Below the pieces are notes generated by a model that did not search any database, was not told where the DNA came from, and was given only the letters and a program-made list of their open reading frames with translations. This document shows positions 50,201 to 61,600 of a DNA stretch of 64,000 bases, in pieces; the stretch's first letter is position 1, and each line of letters begins with the position of its first letter. The DNA is taken from the NCBI GenBank assembly GCA_029207755.1, contig JARCOQ010000003.1, forward strand, positions 372,001 to 436,000. Reading direction: 5' to 3'. Source of the DNA: Chamaea fasciata (Eukaryota > Chordata > Aves > Passeriformes > Sylviidae). The translations under genes and the position numbers were made by a program.

Positions 50201-53200
50201 GGTGCAGCTCCACAAAACTCACCACATTTCAACGGCACCCTGGATTTCAAACAGCTCCGGCGGTCTGCAAGTGAGGCACAAGCCCAAGGAGAAATAGACT
50301 CGTTCATTATAAAACACTCAGCTATCAGCAAGGTGTAGTAAGGCTGCTTCCCAGCCTAGAAAGATCTCAAAAAAGTGACCAAAGTGCAAAGCACACTCAG
50401 CCCCTACTTGCTGCCCTACAAATCAAGGGCTTGAAAATTTTGCTATGCTGTATTTTCTTCCTCATGCTTAATTTTCTTGCATACAGACCTGCCAGAGGAT
50501 CTTGCACACATCTCCTGGCTTAGAAAAGCAATAAGAACAATTTTCCTTTATTTTTTCCACCCTCTGAAAGCAGAATCTATTCATGTTTTATTACAACAGC
50601 CCACGGTACATGTCAAATATGGAGGGACCGAGGAGGAAAAGCTGGCAGTGATCCTCCTGTACATCATTTCAGACAGCAGGCACACACCTCAGAATAAATA
50701 AATAACTGTTAAGCTATCCCCATTCATGTTTATAATTAGTGCAATCTATTTAACAAACTGGCACATAATATAGGTCAATTATGTAGGTCATAATAAATTT
50801 ATGAAGAACTTCAGCCTGTAGGGCACCAAAAAGACCACGTTGAGGCAGCATTTCCAAAGTTACAGTTCATTTCTGCACATGGTTTGTGAGCAGCAGTGAG
50901 GAATAACAGAGACCTCCTCAGTTTTTCTGGTTTCTGGTACTGTAGCCACAACCAGCAAGGAAAACACCAGTGGCATCCCCTGGGAGACACCCACTAGGAT
51001 ACAAGCACAGAACTGCCTCTCCAAAACATTGGACCAGTTACTACTTTCAGCCAAAATTGCCAGAAGCAGAAATGTCTCAAAGGTGTTTAATAGGGGAGAT
51101 AGAGAAATGTGTTATTTATGCTTCCCCCATAGGAAAGGAAATGGTAACTCAGCATTTGTCTGGTATGTTTGATCATGGCCCTCTCACCCAGGGACAGATG
51201 CAGCTGCAGAGAAGCTGCAGGACATGCCAAGCCCTGCCTTGCTGGGAGTTTTGGCAAGGAATGATGAAGGACCACAGTGGAGGGCATCAGAGAGCAGCAG
51301 GTGCCATGTGGGGTTTCAGGTAAGTGACAGGACCTCAGAAGCACCTATCCTTCCCAGGATTTCTGTTTAATAATTCTCATTCGGACATCCAAAACAATTA
51401 TTCTTATAACACGGGAGTGGCAGAGAGAATTTCCCAAATGGTTCCCAATAATCTGCATTCTACCTCAGGTTTGATATATATAACACACTAATCTATGAAT
51501 CTAAATGTACAGGTAATATGTACAATACGAAGATATCATAGTTGAAAATTTGTCACAAATCTCAGACTATGTGGCTTAATTCTAAGACTGACCACAGTGC
51601 TGTGTGTGTGACACAGTTTCAGGAATGGATCCAAAACTCTTTAAACCACCTACACTCCATCCGAGGTCTGCAGCTGAGGGAAGGGGGTTTCCAAGAGCAG
51701 CCTGAGAACTATTCCCATGCACATAAGTAATGCTTTTCACAGGAGGGAGAAAAAACCGCAAAAAACAACTCAGTATTACATTCCCATTTCTTTGGAATCT
51801 CTAATCTTAACTGCAGCACTTTTTATGAACATATGTGCAAGACATTTCAATTTCAACAAAGGGGAATAAATACTGTGCTATTTTGCCCCGTCCCCGGGGA
51901 AACGGTGTTCCTGACAAAATACTGCTCTCTGCTGGCCTTGGCCTGCTTCTCCTCAAGGGCCTCACCTCCTGAGATCTGCCTTCCCTCGTGAAAAGGGGAA
52001 AAAAAAATCTTCTTTTGCTGACTTAGCAATCGGTGACAGGAGCATTTCTTTATTTAGGATTGAAAAAAAATATTTTTTTTTCTAAGGAAAACCACACTGA
52101 TAACAGCGAGATCTTCTGTCTTGGAGAAAAAAATGCAAGTAGTCCTTCACCCCGAGTAACCCTCCAGAAGTATTCCTGTTTTCTTGCAACCTGGAAGAAG
52201 AAACAGGCTGTTGATGTAGCAGGCTCTCTGCTGTGAGGAGTTCAGATGACTGTGTGTTTCTAAATATAAGGGGGCTCAAGTCCTATTCTAGGTTTCAGGA
52301 AACTTGCTCCTTGGTGGGAATTTTCACAGCAACCCAAAATCCCAGTGACAACCACAGAATTTGAGATGGGGCTCCGTAATCTTTTACTTCGAAGGACAAC
52401 TCCAGACGTGAGTAGCTCCCTAGCCCAAAACTTGCAACATCTTCACTTCCTATCCCCATTTTTTTTCCTGTTTTACCAAAAGGGATCACTCAGAACAAAG
52501 CTAACTGAAAACCAGCTTATTTGCATTGAATTTACCTTCACACTGCCACTAGATATCGCTGAGCTACACCTGGCACAGCAAGAGCCATAAAAAAATCATT
52601 TTTAGTCTGTCAATATCTCATACTTTGGGGCAAACAAGGTGATGCCATGCTGCAGACTCACCAAGACCGGTGACCATGCCCAGTATGACCACGACCATTC
52701 TCCCCTCAGTCCTGGAGATAAAGGTAATTCACCCAGCAGTCAGGCTGCATCTTTCCTGAGGTTCTCCTGTCTATTTCCTCCCAATGAGTATGCAGCTCCT
52801 GAGACTCCGTGACTGACAGGAATGTCACAGTAGCAATTTTGGGATTAACACCTACAGGAATCAGCAGAGCATTCTCAGATGTCTTTTTCTCTCAAGCTGT
52901 TGGCAGACTCATGTTTCTGTGGCGAAGAAACCCCTCAGCATGAGGACTGCTTGTGTTATTGTCCACGGAAACCAGATTCATTACCCAGTGTGCAACAAGC
53001 CAACAAACAACTGCACACTCAAAGTGACGTTTGATTCTTTGTTTCAGAGCTGCACAAGCCTGGGTGGTTGGTGGTTGTCTACAAATCAAGGGTGCCCCTC
53101 AGGACTTTCCAGGGCATTATTTATACACAGATATTTACCACTAGTAACCTCCAAAGTGCATGTTGAGGGCAACCCAAAATGTTACTGTGTTCCATGTCTA

Positions 53201-53900
53201 TCTGTGCCCCAAATTGTCATTGTCTCTAAGCCCCTTCAACCAGAAAAGAGAACCAGAGTGGGAGGTGTCATGGGCCCTTTTAAAGTTTTTGTTCAGGAGG
53301 GGTTAGTGACATTTAGCAATTCTGTTTCCAGTGGTTATTTATTGTCATTTTTTTGCCTGTTCCTGTTTCACTTGTTGGTAAACTTATTTTTTCACCCAGA
53401 TCTATTTGTGTTCATTCCTTATTGGTGGAAGGAGATTGGTTAAAACTAAAGGGAGATAACTCACTTAGAGCATCCATCTCTTAAATTGTCTTAAACCAAA
53501 ATGCTACAGCCTCTCTATTAGGACTGGTTAGTAATTATCATACGAACTATGTGACCCACCAAATTTCTGTACATGCTCAGGTCTTCACCTGGCCAGCACC
53601 TTTTTGACCTACGGGCGTGATTTTTTAGTACTGTAATGAACATATTTCAGCTGTAGGATACATGGATCTTGAGTGTTTTACCAAGTTGGCAATGGATATA
53701 CATCAACATCCTGATGTACATCATCCATGAGCTCGTTATCCCCACGGTGACCTTGACTAAGTGACGGTGACGTTAGCTACCATCTGACTCAAGATAATTT
53801 TTACACATTCCACATTCTTCGGCACTGTTTCTCCACACCTTTCTGTATTTGCGGCGTTTCGCCTTCTATTTTTTTTGTTGTGGTTGTTGAGGGCGTGCGA
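50201..53900. other. Gene-desert interval before ENTPD6
   Basis: AT-rich unique sequence. A TAAT-rich patch (TTATAATTAGTGCAATC) lies at 50690-50830. No exon, RNA gene or clear repeat was recognised. Confidence 0.5.
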
Positions 53901-53928
53901 GCGGCGCCCCCCGCCCTGAGGGACTCGG

Positions 53929-54047
53929 CCCCGCCCCGCCCTCCCCTCACGGCCCCGCCCCGCCCTCCCCTCACGACCCCGCCCTCCCCTCACGGCCCCG
54001 CCCCGCCCTCCCCTCACGACCCCGCCCCGCCCCGTCCTCCCCTCACG
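53929..54047 (+). repeat. Tandem GC-box minisatellite in the ENTPD6 promoter
   Basis: Five copies of CTCCCCTCACG start at 53941, 53965, 53984, 54008 and 54037, spaced 19-29 bases apart, with CCCCGCCC (Sp1-type) boxes between them. The array forms the left half of the ENTPD6 CpG island. Confidence 0.85.
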
Positions 54048-54125
54048 GGGCCGCGCCTGCGCCGTGGGGCGGGGCCCCCGCGAGCCGGGCGGCGGCGGTG
54101 CCATGGCGGGGCCGGCGGGGGCGGC
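54048..54125 (+). promoter_or_regulatory. ENTPD6 CpG island and probable noncoding exon 1
   Basis: CpG-dense sequence continues to about 54330. A donor GTGAGT at 54126-54131 would end a first exon at 54125. An ATG in good Kozak context (GCCATGG) at 54103 opens a frame that stops soon after splicing to the exon starting near 55584, so it is read here as a short upstream ORF. The start site and exon boundaries are inferred from signals alone. Confidence 0.45.
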
Positions 54126-55197
54126 GTGAGTCCGGGAGGGAGGGAGGAGGGAGGGAGGAAAAGGGAGGAAAAAGGAAGGAGGAAGTGCGGGCGGCGGGAC
54201 ACTGGTCTGTGTGTGAGCCAGGGGCAGCCCGCGAGGTGGGCCGGGTGGAGCCTGCGCCGGCCCGCGCTCTGCCGGCCTCCCGCCTGCATTCCCGGCTCCG
54301 GGGCGGCAGCGGGAAGCATTTCCCTTGCGGCGAATCTTGGCGTCCCCTGACAAAGGCAGGGAAGGGACAGCCGCGATTCTCTCCAGGCGAACGGCGGGAG
54401 GGGGGTTGGCGCTTCCAGGCTGCCGTGCCTCCTGATTTTTCCAGCCCCCGCTTTCCTGCGGTGCCGCCCCGGAGGATCAGCCGGTCCCTGCGGCTTTTGT
54501 CCCTCCGGTGACATTTAGCGCCGCTGTAGCTGCGGCTGAGGCCTGCCCGGCACCAGGAGGATCGGAGTGATCGCCCCACAGACCTGCAGCGATCGCCACC
54601 TGCATGTCTCTCTCTGCGTGCTGAAAGAAGCCAGGAAGATTTTTCATTTAGTTGCAATGCCATCTTTCTGATTTCTGTGTCATGACAGTCAGCAGTTCCG
54701 TTTCCCTTAAGCTGATCCATTCTCTATGTGTATATGTGCCTGTGATTTTGTTTTACTCCATTTTTGTGAAATTTTGTCTTGCCTGTTTTTGGAAGTACTC
54801 TGTAATCATCTTGATTTTAAATTCTTCCCCTTCACGCCTTCTGTATGTTTCTCGAATTCACATCAAGGGGTTACGTACGTGTCAAAAACCTTATTTAACT
54901 CAGCTTCATCAGTTGGTTTCCTTTCTCTTTATTAAGCTATCATAAAAGTAAAATATGTAATTTTGTTCCCCATAAATCACCACCGCCTGTTTTTTAATCA
55001 TCTGAATGATGCTGTGTGAGGGCTTGCAGATTTTGTGGGTTGTGCTTTGCTGGGGTTTCTTTCCTGGTATTGGAGGTGGAGGCGGAGGGCACTCAATTCC
55101 CTGGATCTTGCATCTTGCGTTTCAGACATTAATTTTAAATTGTCCTTGTCCTGTCTTCTGGGACCTCCCTCACCATCCAGGAACTAACAAAGATAAC

Positions 55198-55345
55198 TAA
55201 CCACCCAGAGAAGCTGTGGGATCTTCATCCTCAGAGTTTTTTAAAATGCTCTTGGATGTAGCCTTTGGCCACATGGAGGGTTCCAACAGCTGCCCCTGCT
55301 GTGAGCAGGAGGTGTGATAAGGGACCTCTCCCACCTCAGTTACTG
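55198..55345 (+). mobile_element. Degraded CR1 LINE 3' fragment
   Basis: Sense CR1 tail with CCCAGAGAAGCTGTGGGATC, CTTCATCCTCAGAG, CTGCTGTGAGCAGGAGG and GACCTCTCCCACCTCAG. It lies in ENTPD6 intron 1 and is old and truncated. Confidence 0.7.
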
Positions 55346-55666
55346 TGTTTTATCTTCTCTGAACCCTCCTTATATTGTGCCTTGTTAGGAAGGGGGAATG
55401 GGGGAAAAGAAGATTTGGGCTGCTCCATGCCTTAAAGGTAGCTGTGGGACTGAGAGGTGCTAAATGAGGCTGCATCCCTTCTGTTCATTGGGAAAGTAGT
55501 GTCCAGTGCCGTGGGCATCAGACTTTTAGATCCTTCTGGCAGGTTGGGAAAATAAAACAGATCTTTTCTCTTCTTGGATGTAGGAGTGATGTGGGAACCT
55601 CCTGTTCTGCGTGAAGGACAAGGGACAGACCACTTGATGAAGGGAAGAAACAAAACATCCCGTTAA

Positions 55667-58600
55667 ATGGAAGCCATGAAGATATCAAAGCGGTTCTTCG
55701 CTTTCGGGATTTTGACATGCATAGCTGTTTATGTTGCATACATAAAATGGCACTTGGGCTCCAGACCATTTGTGGGAGCCACAGAAGGAGTAGCTGAAAG
55801 CAGGGGAGATAAACTGACCCATCAGGCAGTGACCACAGATCTCTCTGTCTTTTATGGAATTATGTTTGATGCAGGAAGCACGGGAACTCGCATCCATATA
55901 TTTAAATTTGCCCAGCAGCCAAGAGGTATGTCCTGCTCATTGCATGACAGATTAAGTCTTCCATAAGCTGTGGAGGAGATGATTGATGACAAGTTTCTAG
56001 GGTTTACTTGAACATACATGCTTCAGGTCTTTCCAGAGAGCCATCAGGAGGTATGTTATGGTTCAGGCATGTGTATTTGGATGAAGTTATGAAAACATTC
56101 AACATGTATGCTATAATGCTCTAATGTCAGAATATGAAGTAAATAGCAGCTGTACTTCTAGAGTAGTGTCTTGAAGAAAGTCAATTTTTCATCACACTGG
56201 TGGAAGAGAGAATTATAAATTCAAACTGCTTATTTCCCCAAATTTTTTAGGTTGTTTGGTGTCTCCGGTTCCTGGCAGTGAGCTGCTTCTCTCGACAGTG
56301 TCTGGTTTAGTGCATCCTTGGCTTCAGTTTGTTTAAACTGCAAAACAAAACAGAAATTGCAAATCATTTGATTAAAATTGCTGTGTAATGCATCTGGACA
56401 GAAACTACTACTGAGAATTTAGACAAAATTACAAAAAAGCTCCAGCTTTCCTCTGGAGTAGTAAGCTTCATTTGTTTATATGTTGTCAGCTCCCATTTGT
56501 GAAACTCTTACAGATCAAAGAACCTGGTTGGGGCTGTGAGCAGGTTATCTAAAGGCTCTGTTGAGGATTAGCAGTGTGGTGTATGGTGTGATTGGCCTCT
56601 GGGGAGCACCTTAGGGCCACGTAATGGCTTGATGTAAGGCTCAGCCACCACAGGTGTTGAACAACAGTCCATGGCTTTCCTTCTTTTCCTGTATCTCCAT
56701 GTTTTTGCATCTTCCTTGCCTGCTTCGTTTGAAACACAATTTCAGAATGTATCAGAGCAAATTTTATGGAGTATAGTGTTGCCTGGACTGCAGGTTTGTA
56801 CAAGGTACTACAGCTTTCCAAAATACTGAAGTCAATAGACAGAGGCTTCAAGTGACTTCTATTCGCACGTAAAAATGGAATTTTAAAAATGGTTTTATTT
56901 TTGTGTATGCAAAATTATTTGTACCACTACTTATTTTGGAATACTGCTTTTGAACAGAGACTCCCAGATTAACCCATGAGACGTTTAAAGCTCTGAAACC
57001 AGGCCTGTCTGCATATGCTGATGATGTCGAAAAGGTAATTTAAGTTACTTCTTTCCTGCCTTCCTTACCTTCTGATTTGCAGGGACTTAGGGACTCCTAA
57101 GGGCCAGACTTAGACCCAGCTCATAGTGTTTTACAAAAGCCTTTGCTTTCCAAGAATTTGTCATACTACCTTTTGTAGCAAAAAAAATTTGATGGCAGAG
57201 AGTTCTGTTTCACTGTTTGAAAAAGTGACTTTTTCTGTTTTGGACCTGTTGATCAATAATTCCCATTACATCCACTAGGCCTTATGCTGCAGTGGGATGG
57301 TGAGTCCTGCACCTCTCTTGACCCCTTATGATACCAGTTTGTCTCTGTTTCACATTTACAGTGAATGTAGGTAGCTCTGATCACCCTTTTGATCTTTTAA
57401 AAGAGTTTTTAAAATGCTTTTTATTGTTCTTTCTCTGCTCACAGAGTGGCCAGGGAATAAAGGAGCTCCTGGAGGTGGCAAAGAAGGAAGTTCCTATGGA
57501 GCTGTGGAAGTTTACTCCTCTGGTCCTGAAAGCCACAGCTGGCCTACGGCTGCTGCCAGGAGAGAAAGCTCAGAAGTTGCTGGAAAAGGTATTGTCTCTT
57601 GTCTTTCCATTTTCTTTCCAGAGAACATGCTCCTGTTAAACATGCAGCACCCTGGGACATTCCTGGAAGCAAGGGTGTCCATCTCCTGCCTTTCCCATGT
57701 ATGTATAATACCGTGAGGGTCACCAGTTCCAGCAAAGCAAATGGGATTCCTCCCCATGTCCATCTCTTGTTAATGGCATTTCTGAGCAGTCCTCGTGCTT
57801 GAAAACCCTTCGCATCCATCCCTGGTTCTGCATCAAACTGCAGGGCCAGCACATAAAGGCTGCTGCTTGCTGGACTCTGGAACTTCAAACAAAGTGGTGA
57901 GCAGCAGTTGAGATCTGACCCAAGAAGAGGAGTAGTAGTGTAAAACTGGGGTTTTAAAAAGCTTGTTTTTCAGCTGAAGAAGTATTTCTCTGAATGTAGC
58001 TTTTCTTTGAACTACAGGTGAAGGAGATTTTTCAGGCCTCTCCCTTCTTTGTGAGGGACAATTGCGTGTCGATAATGAACGGAACTGATGAAGGTAAGGA
58101 ACTTTATGGAGACTCTTTCTGCAGTCCTGGAAATTCCTGCTGCACTGTGACAAGTCCCTCCCTGCTGTAGTGGGAAGGCATATGACAAAAGCAGAGTTTT
58201 TATGTGGCCACAGGCAGTGCCTGCCAAAGAAATCTTGTACCATGTTTTCCAATTTGAAGTTCTGAGCTCTGTCCTGATCTTGAAAGCTCTGAGTGTTGAG
58301 CAGTTGCTGTAGCATCACCAGAAAGCCACTGTGCAGTCAGCACTTCTGGGAAAGTTTCTGAATATCTGCTTGTTGAGATGATCTTCAACAACTGGGTTAG
58401 CCCACTCTGCTCTGGATAATGCTTATCAGAGCTCTCTGGAAGTATTTGATCATAATGTTTATTATAACTCATGTGAGTTCAATCTGAAAAAAAATTGTTA
58501 TATAGAGAAGAAAATACATGCTGTAGTAAGTTCATGTTCATCCAAAAATGTTGAGGACAGAATGTCAAAATTCTAAGTAACTCAGTGTTGAAATGTGTTT

Positions 58601-61600
58601 TAAATCTGCTCAGAAACCAAGTATTAAAATAGCTGAGGCTGTTTATGAGTTTCTCTTCTTGCTACTTAATGGAGAAAAGACATTGTTTTCCTTTTGCTTT
58701 AAAATCAGTAATAGCAATGATAGCCAAGGTTCAGCCAAGGATTGAAGTGGGCCGTGCTCTCTGGCATGCCTTGGGTTTTAATCACATGAATAAATATTTG
58801 AATTTGTTAACATAAGGCCACTGATTCACCTAATTTATGGGGAACAGTTTATAAAACAAGAAGAGGACCAAAACAGCATAGCTCACAAAATTGCTTAGAG
58901 GAAAACAGGCAAAATTAGAACACTGAAAGATGAAAATACTTAGTATTCATAAAGAAAAGTGGAATGCCTGACATCAAACAGAAGCAAACAATGGATGTTT
59001 TCCTAGAAAATGAACAATGGGTGTTTCAGTCTCTTTGTCTTTTAGCTAAGGACTGTAGCCTTTGTGACTTCCTGCCCAAGTTTTTGACCTGTGAAATACA
59101 GAGTTCTCCAAACATTTCATGGAGTTCTCTCCCAAATATCACATAAGCTCTGAGAGAAGGTCATTCTCTTTGTTCAAATAGTCTAATCTTGGTCTTGTCA
59201 GCCACTGACAGTTCTGGAAACCTTGTAATATGGCTTGACTTACTTGTTGCTGCTGTTAGATTAAATGTTATGATCTAAGCATGTGTCTTCTGAATCTTTT
59301 CCTTATTAGGTATTTCAGCCTGGATCACAATAAATTTTTTAACAGGTATGTGTACATGAGCATGTGTATAAAGATATGACCAATGCTGTGAAGTTCCTGC
59401 TCTTTTCTGCCCCTGTGTGGAATTTGCTCATTCACTGGGGTGGAATGGGAGACAGAAGACTCTGAGAAGTCAGCAGTTTGTTTTTGGCCTGGCCTATTTA
59501 AGTCATTAGGATTTTGTCCATTTACTTGATGGAGTGAGGAGTTTAATCCTTTTTCCTTGATGTTCAATGTAGCTTTTCTTCCAGTTCTCTGTAGGGTACC
59601 AGAGCATTTTATTCCTTTTTAGAGCCTCCTGTGACTCTGGCTAAATTTTTTGTGTGAATATTCTAGATGTGTTTGGCAGCTGCAGAGAGTAAAAGAAAGT
59701 GCTGTGCTACTTCCTTACAGATTTATAACACATAAATGCCACGGGTGTTTACATTGCTGAGTGAGAAAAGGGTAGCTGAAGAGTAGAGAGAAAACTAAGC
59801 TGAGGACCTCTCTGACAATACATGAAGCACTCTGCCATCCAAGTGCTCTGCTCAGCACACAGGGCTTTGGGCAGTGTGCTCTGGAGCTTTTTATGCTCCC
59901 AGGAAATATCAGAAAGGTCAGTGATCTTCAAAGGTCAGCTGTCATGAGGTAAACTGAGGTACTGGGCACAGACTGTCTTTGTCAGGAAGGTGCATTTGAA
60001 GGATCTAACTGAGAAGAGCTAGATCTGAATGAGAGCAGACAGAGGTCTTGGCTGGCAGCAGGAAGAATTCCAAGAGAGCTGAGTCTCTTAGGCCAGCTCT
60101 TTTCAGTCTGTCATCCCTTTGGCCATAGGAATCTAGAAAATATTGCTAAGGGATGAGGGAGAGGTGGCCAAGAAAACCACATTCCTCTGTGTTACAAAGT
60201 GGTTACCAGAGCAGAGTTTGCAAAAGGTCTTTGCATCCAAAATGTTTAGAAATGCAATAACCAAAGCTGCTGTGATTAGGACAGGAACAGCCACCAAAGA
60301 AATAAGAAACTCTTGTCACTTTAAGATTTTCAGGTCTGATAAAGCCAAAATCAGTGTCCAGTAGATAACTGTAATTTAGTGCTGTGCGGAAGCTGAGGGA
60401 GTGGAGTTAGATTGTTCTCTTTCCTTACCACTGTGCTTCTGGGTTTGTTCCTAGCCAGTTTTTCACAGTGCCCACCGTGGCTTTCTCTGTTCTGTCACAC
60501 ATTTCAGGCAGGCTAGATGACCCGCAGAAGAGGAGTGTGGGGATGCTGGATTTGGGTGGTGGCTCAACACAGATCACCTTCCTCCCGCGCACCAAGGTAA
60601 TGTGAGCATGCACACTGTGGGGGAATGCTGCTGCAGGAATCTCTGACTGTTCAGATTTCTTTCCTCTGGAAACAGAGCAAGAGTTTTGTCAGGGTGACAT
60701 GACTTGGTCATATGTGCCTTTTTACAGTCAGTCCCAGAGGCATTCACAACTCTATGTCCAGCTCCATGGGTTAGTGGTGCTTGTGCCGGGGCTGCTTTAT
60801 CTCATGGAGGACACCAAGTTCACCTGAACGTCTTAATCCTTGGCTTTCAGTTTGTACAGCTTATAACAAAGAACCCAAAAAGCAAGGCTATTAATAAATT
60901 CAAATCCAGCATTTGAATTTACAAATTTACACTGGGGTTTAAGAACACAGTAAGGTGCCTTCTCAATCCTTGTTTTTGATTGTCCTGAGTTCACTCAGTT
61001 GCAAATGAATGCCATTTTTGCTTCCTGGTGTGGCTTTTTTACAGGTGTTCTGTGAAGCCTTGTCCTTCTGGTATTGTAAGGCTCTGGCCTGAGCAGAGAT
61101 AGTGCTCATAGTAAAGCTGCATAAAAGCAGAGGGATGGGATGCTGCATCCAGTGTCCCAGCCTGGGATAATCAAGACATTGCACTGTTTCAGCAGAATGA
61201 CAAGGGATGTGGAGGGTCCAGGGTGAGGAAATTCTGGACATAGAGAAGGAGTTAAGATAAGAGCAGCACGAGCGGCCCTGTGGCCTGAGCTTTGCTCCCC
61301 ACAAACACTCTAGCTGTGCTGATGCACTTGGGGAACAGGCAAGCCTTTCATTCCTTCAGACCAAAGGCTGATCCTCGCTCTGTTCCTTGGCAAGCACAGG
61401 GATGTGCTTTTCCTCTGGCTTGTGCAAGTTCACAGATGAATTCACTCCAGTAGGAAGTTAATGCGTGCCTGGCCTTCCTATTAGTTTGCACACGGTTCCT
61501 GTAGTAGGGATCACGTGAAGAGGCAGTTGCTGTAGCCTCTGGACAAAAGCAGTTAAGAGCTGGAGTAAGGATTCCTTTTTAATGAAAGTGATTTTTTTAT

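Noticed and set aside
53757..54720. Minus-strand frames over the ENTPD6 CpG island as a divergent gene
   Set aside because: They are antisense to GC-box repeats, with no domain and no splice structure.
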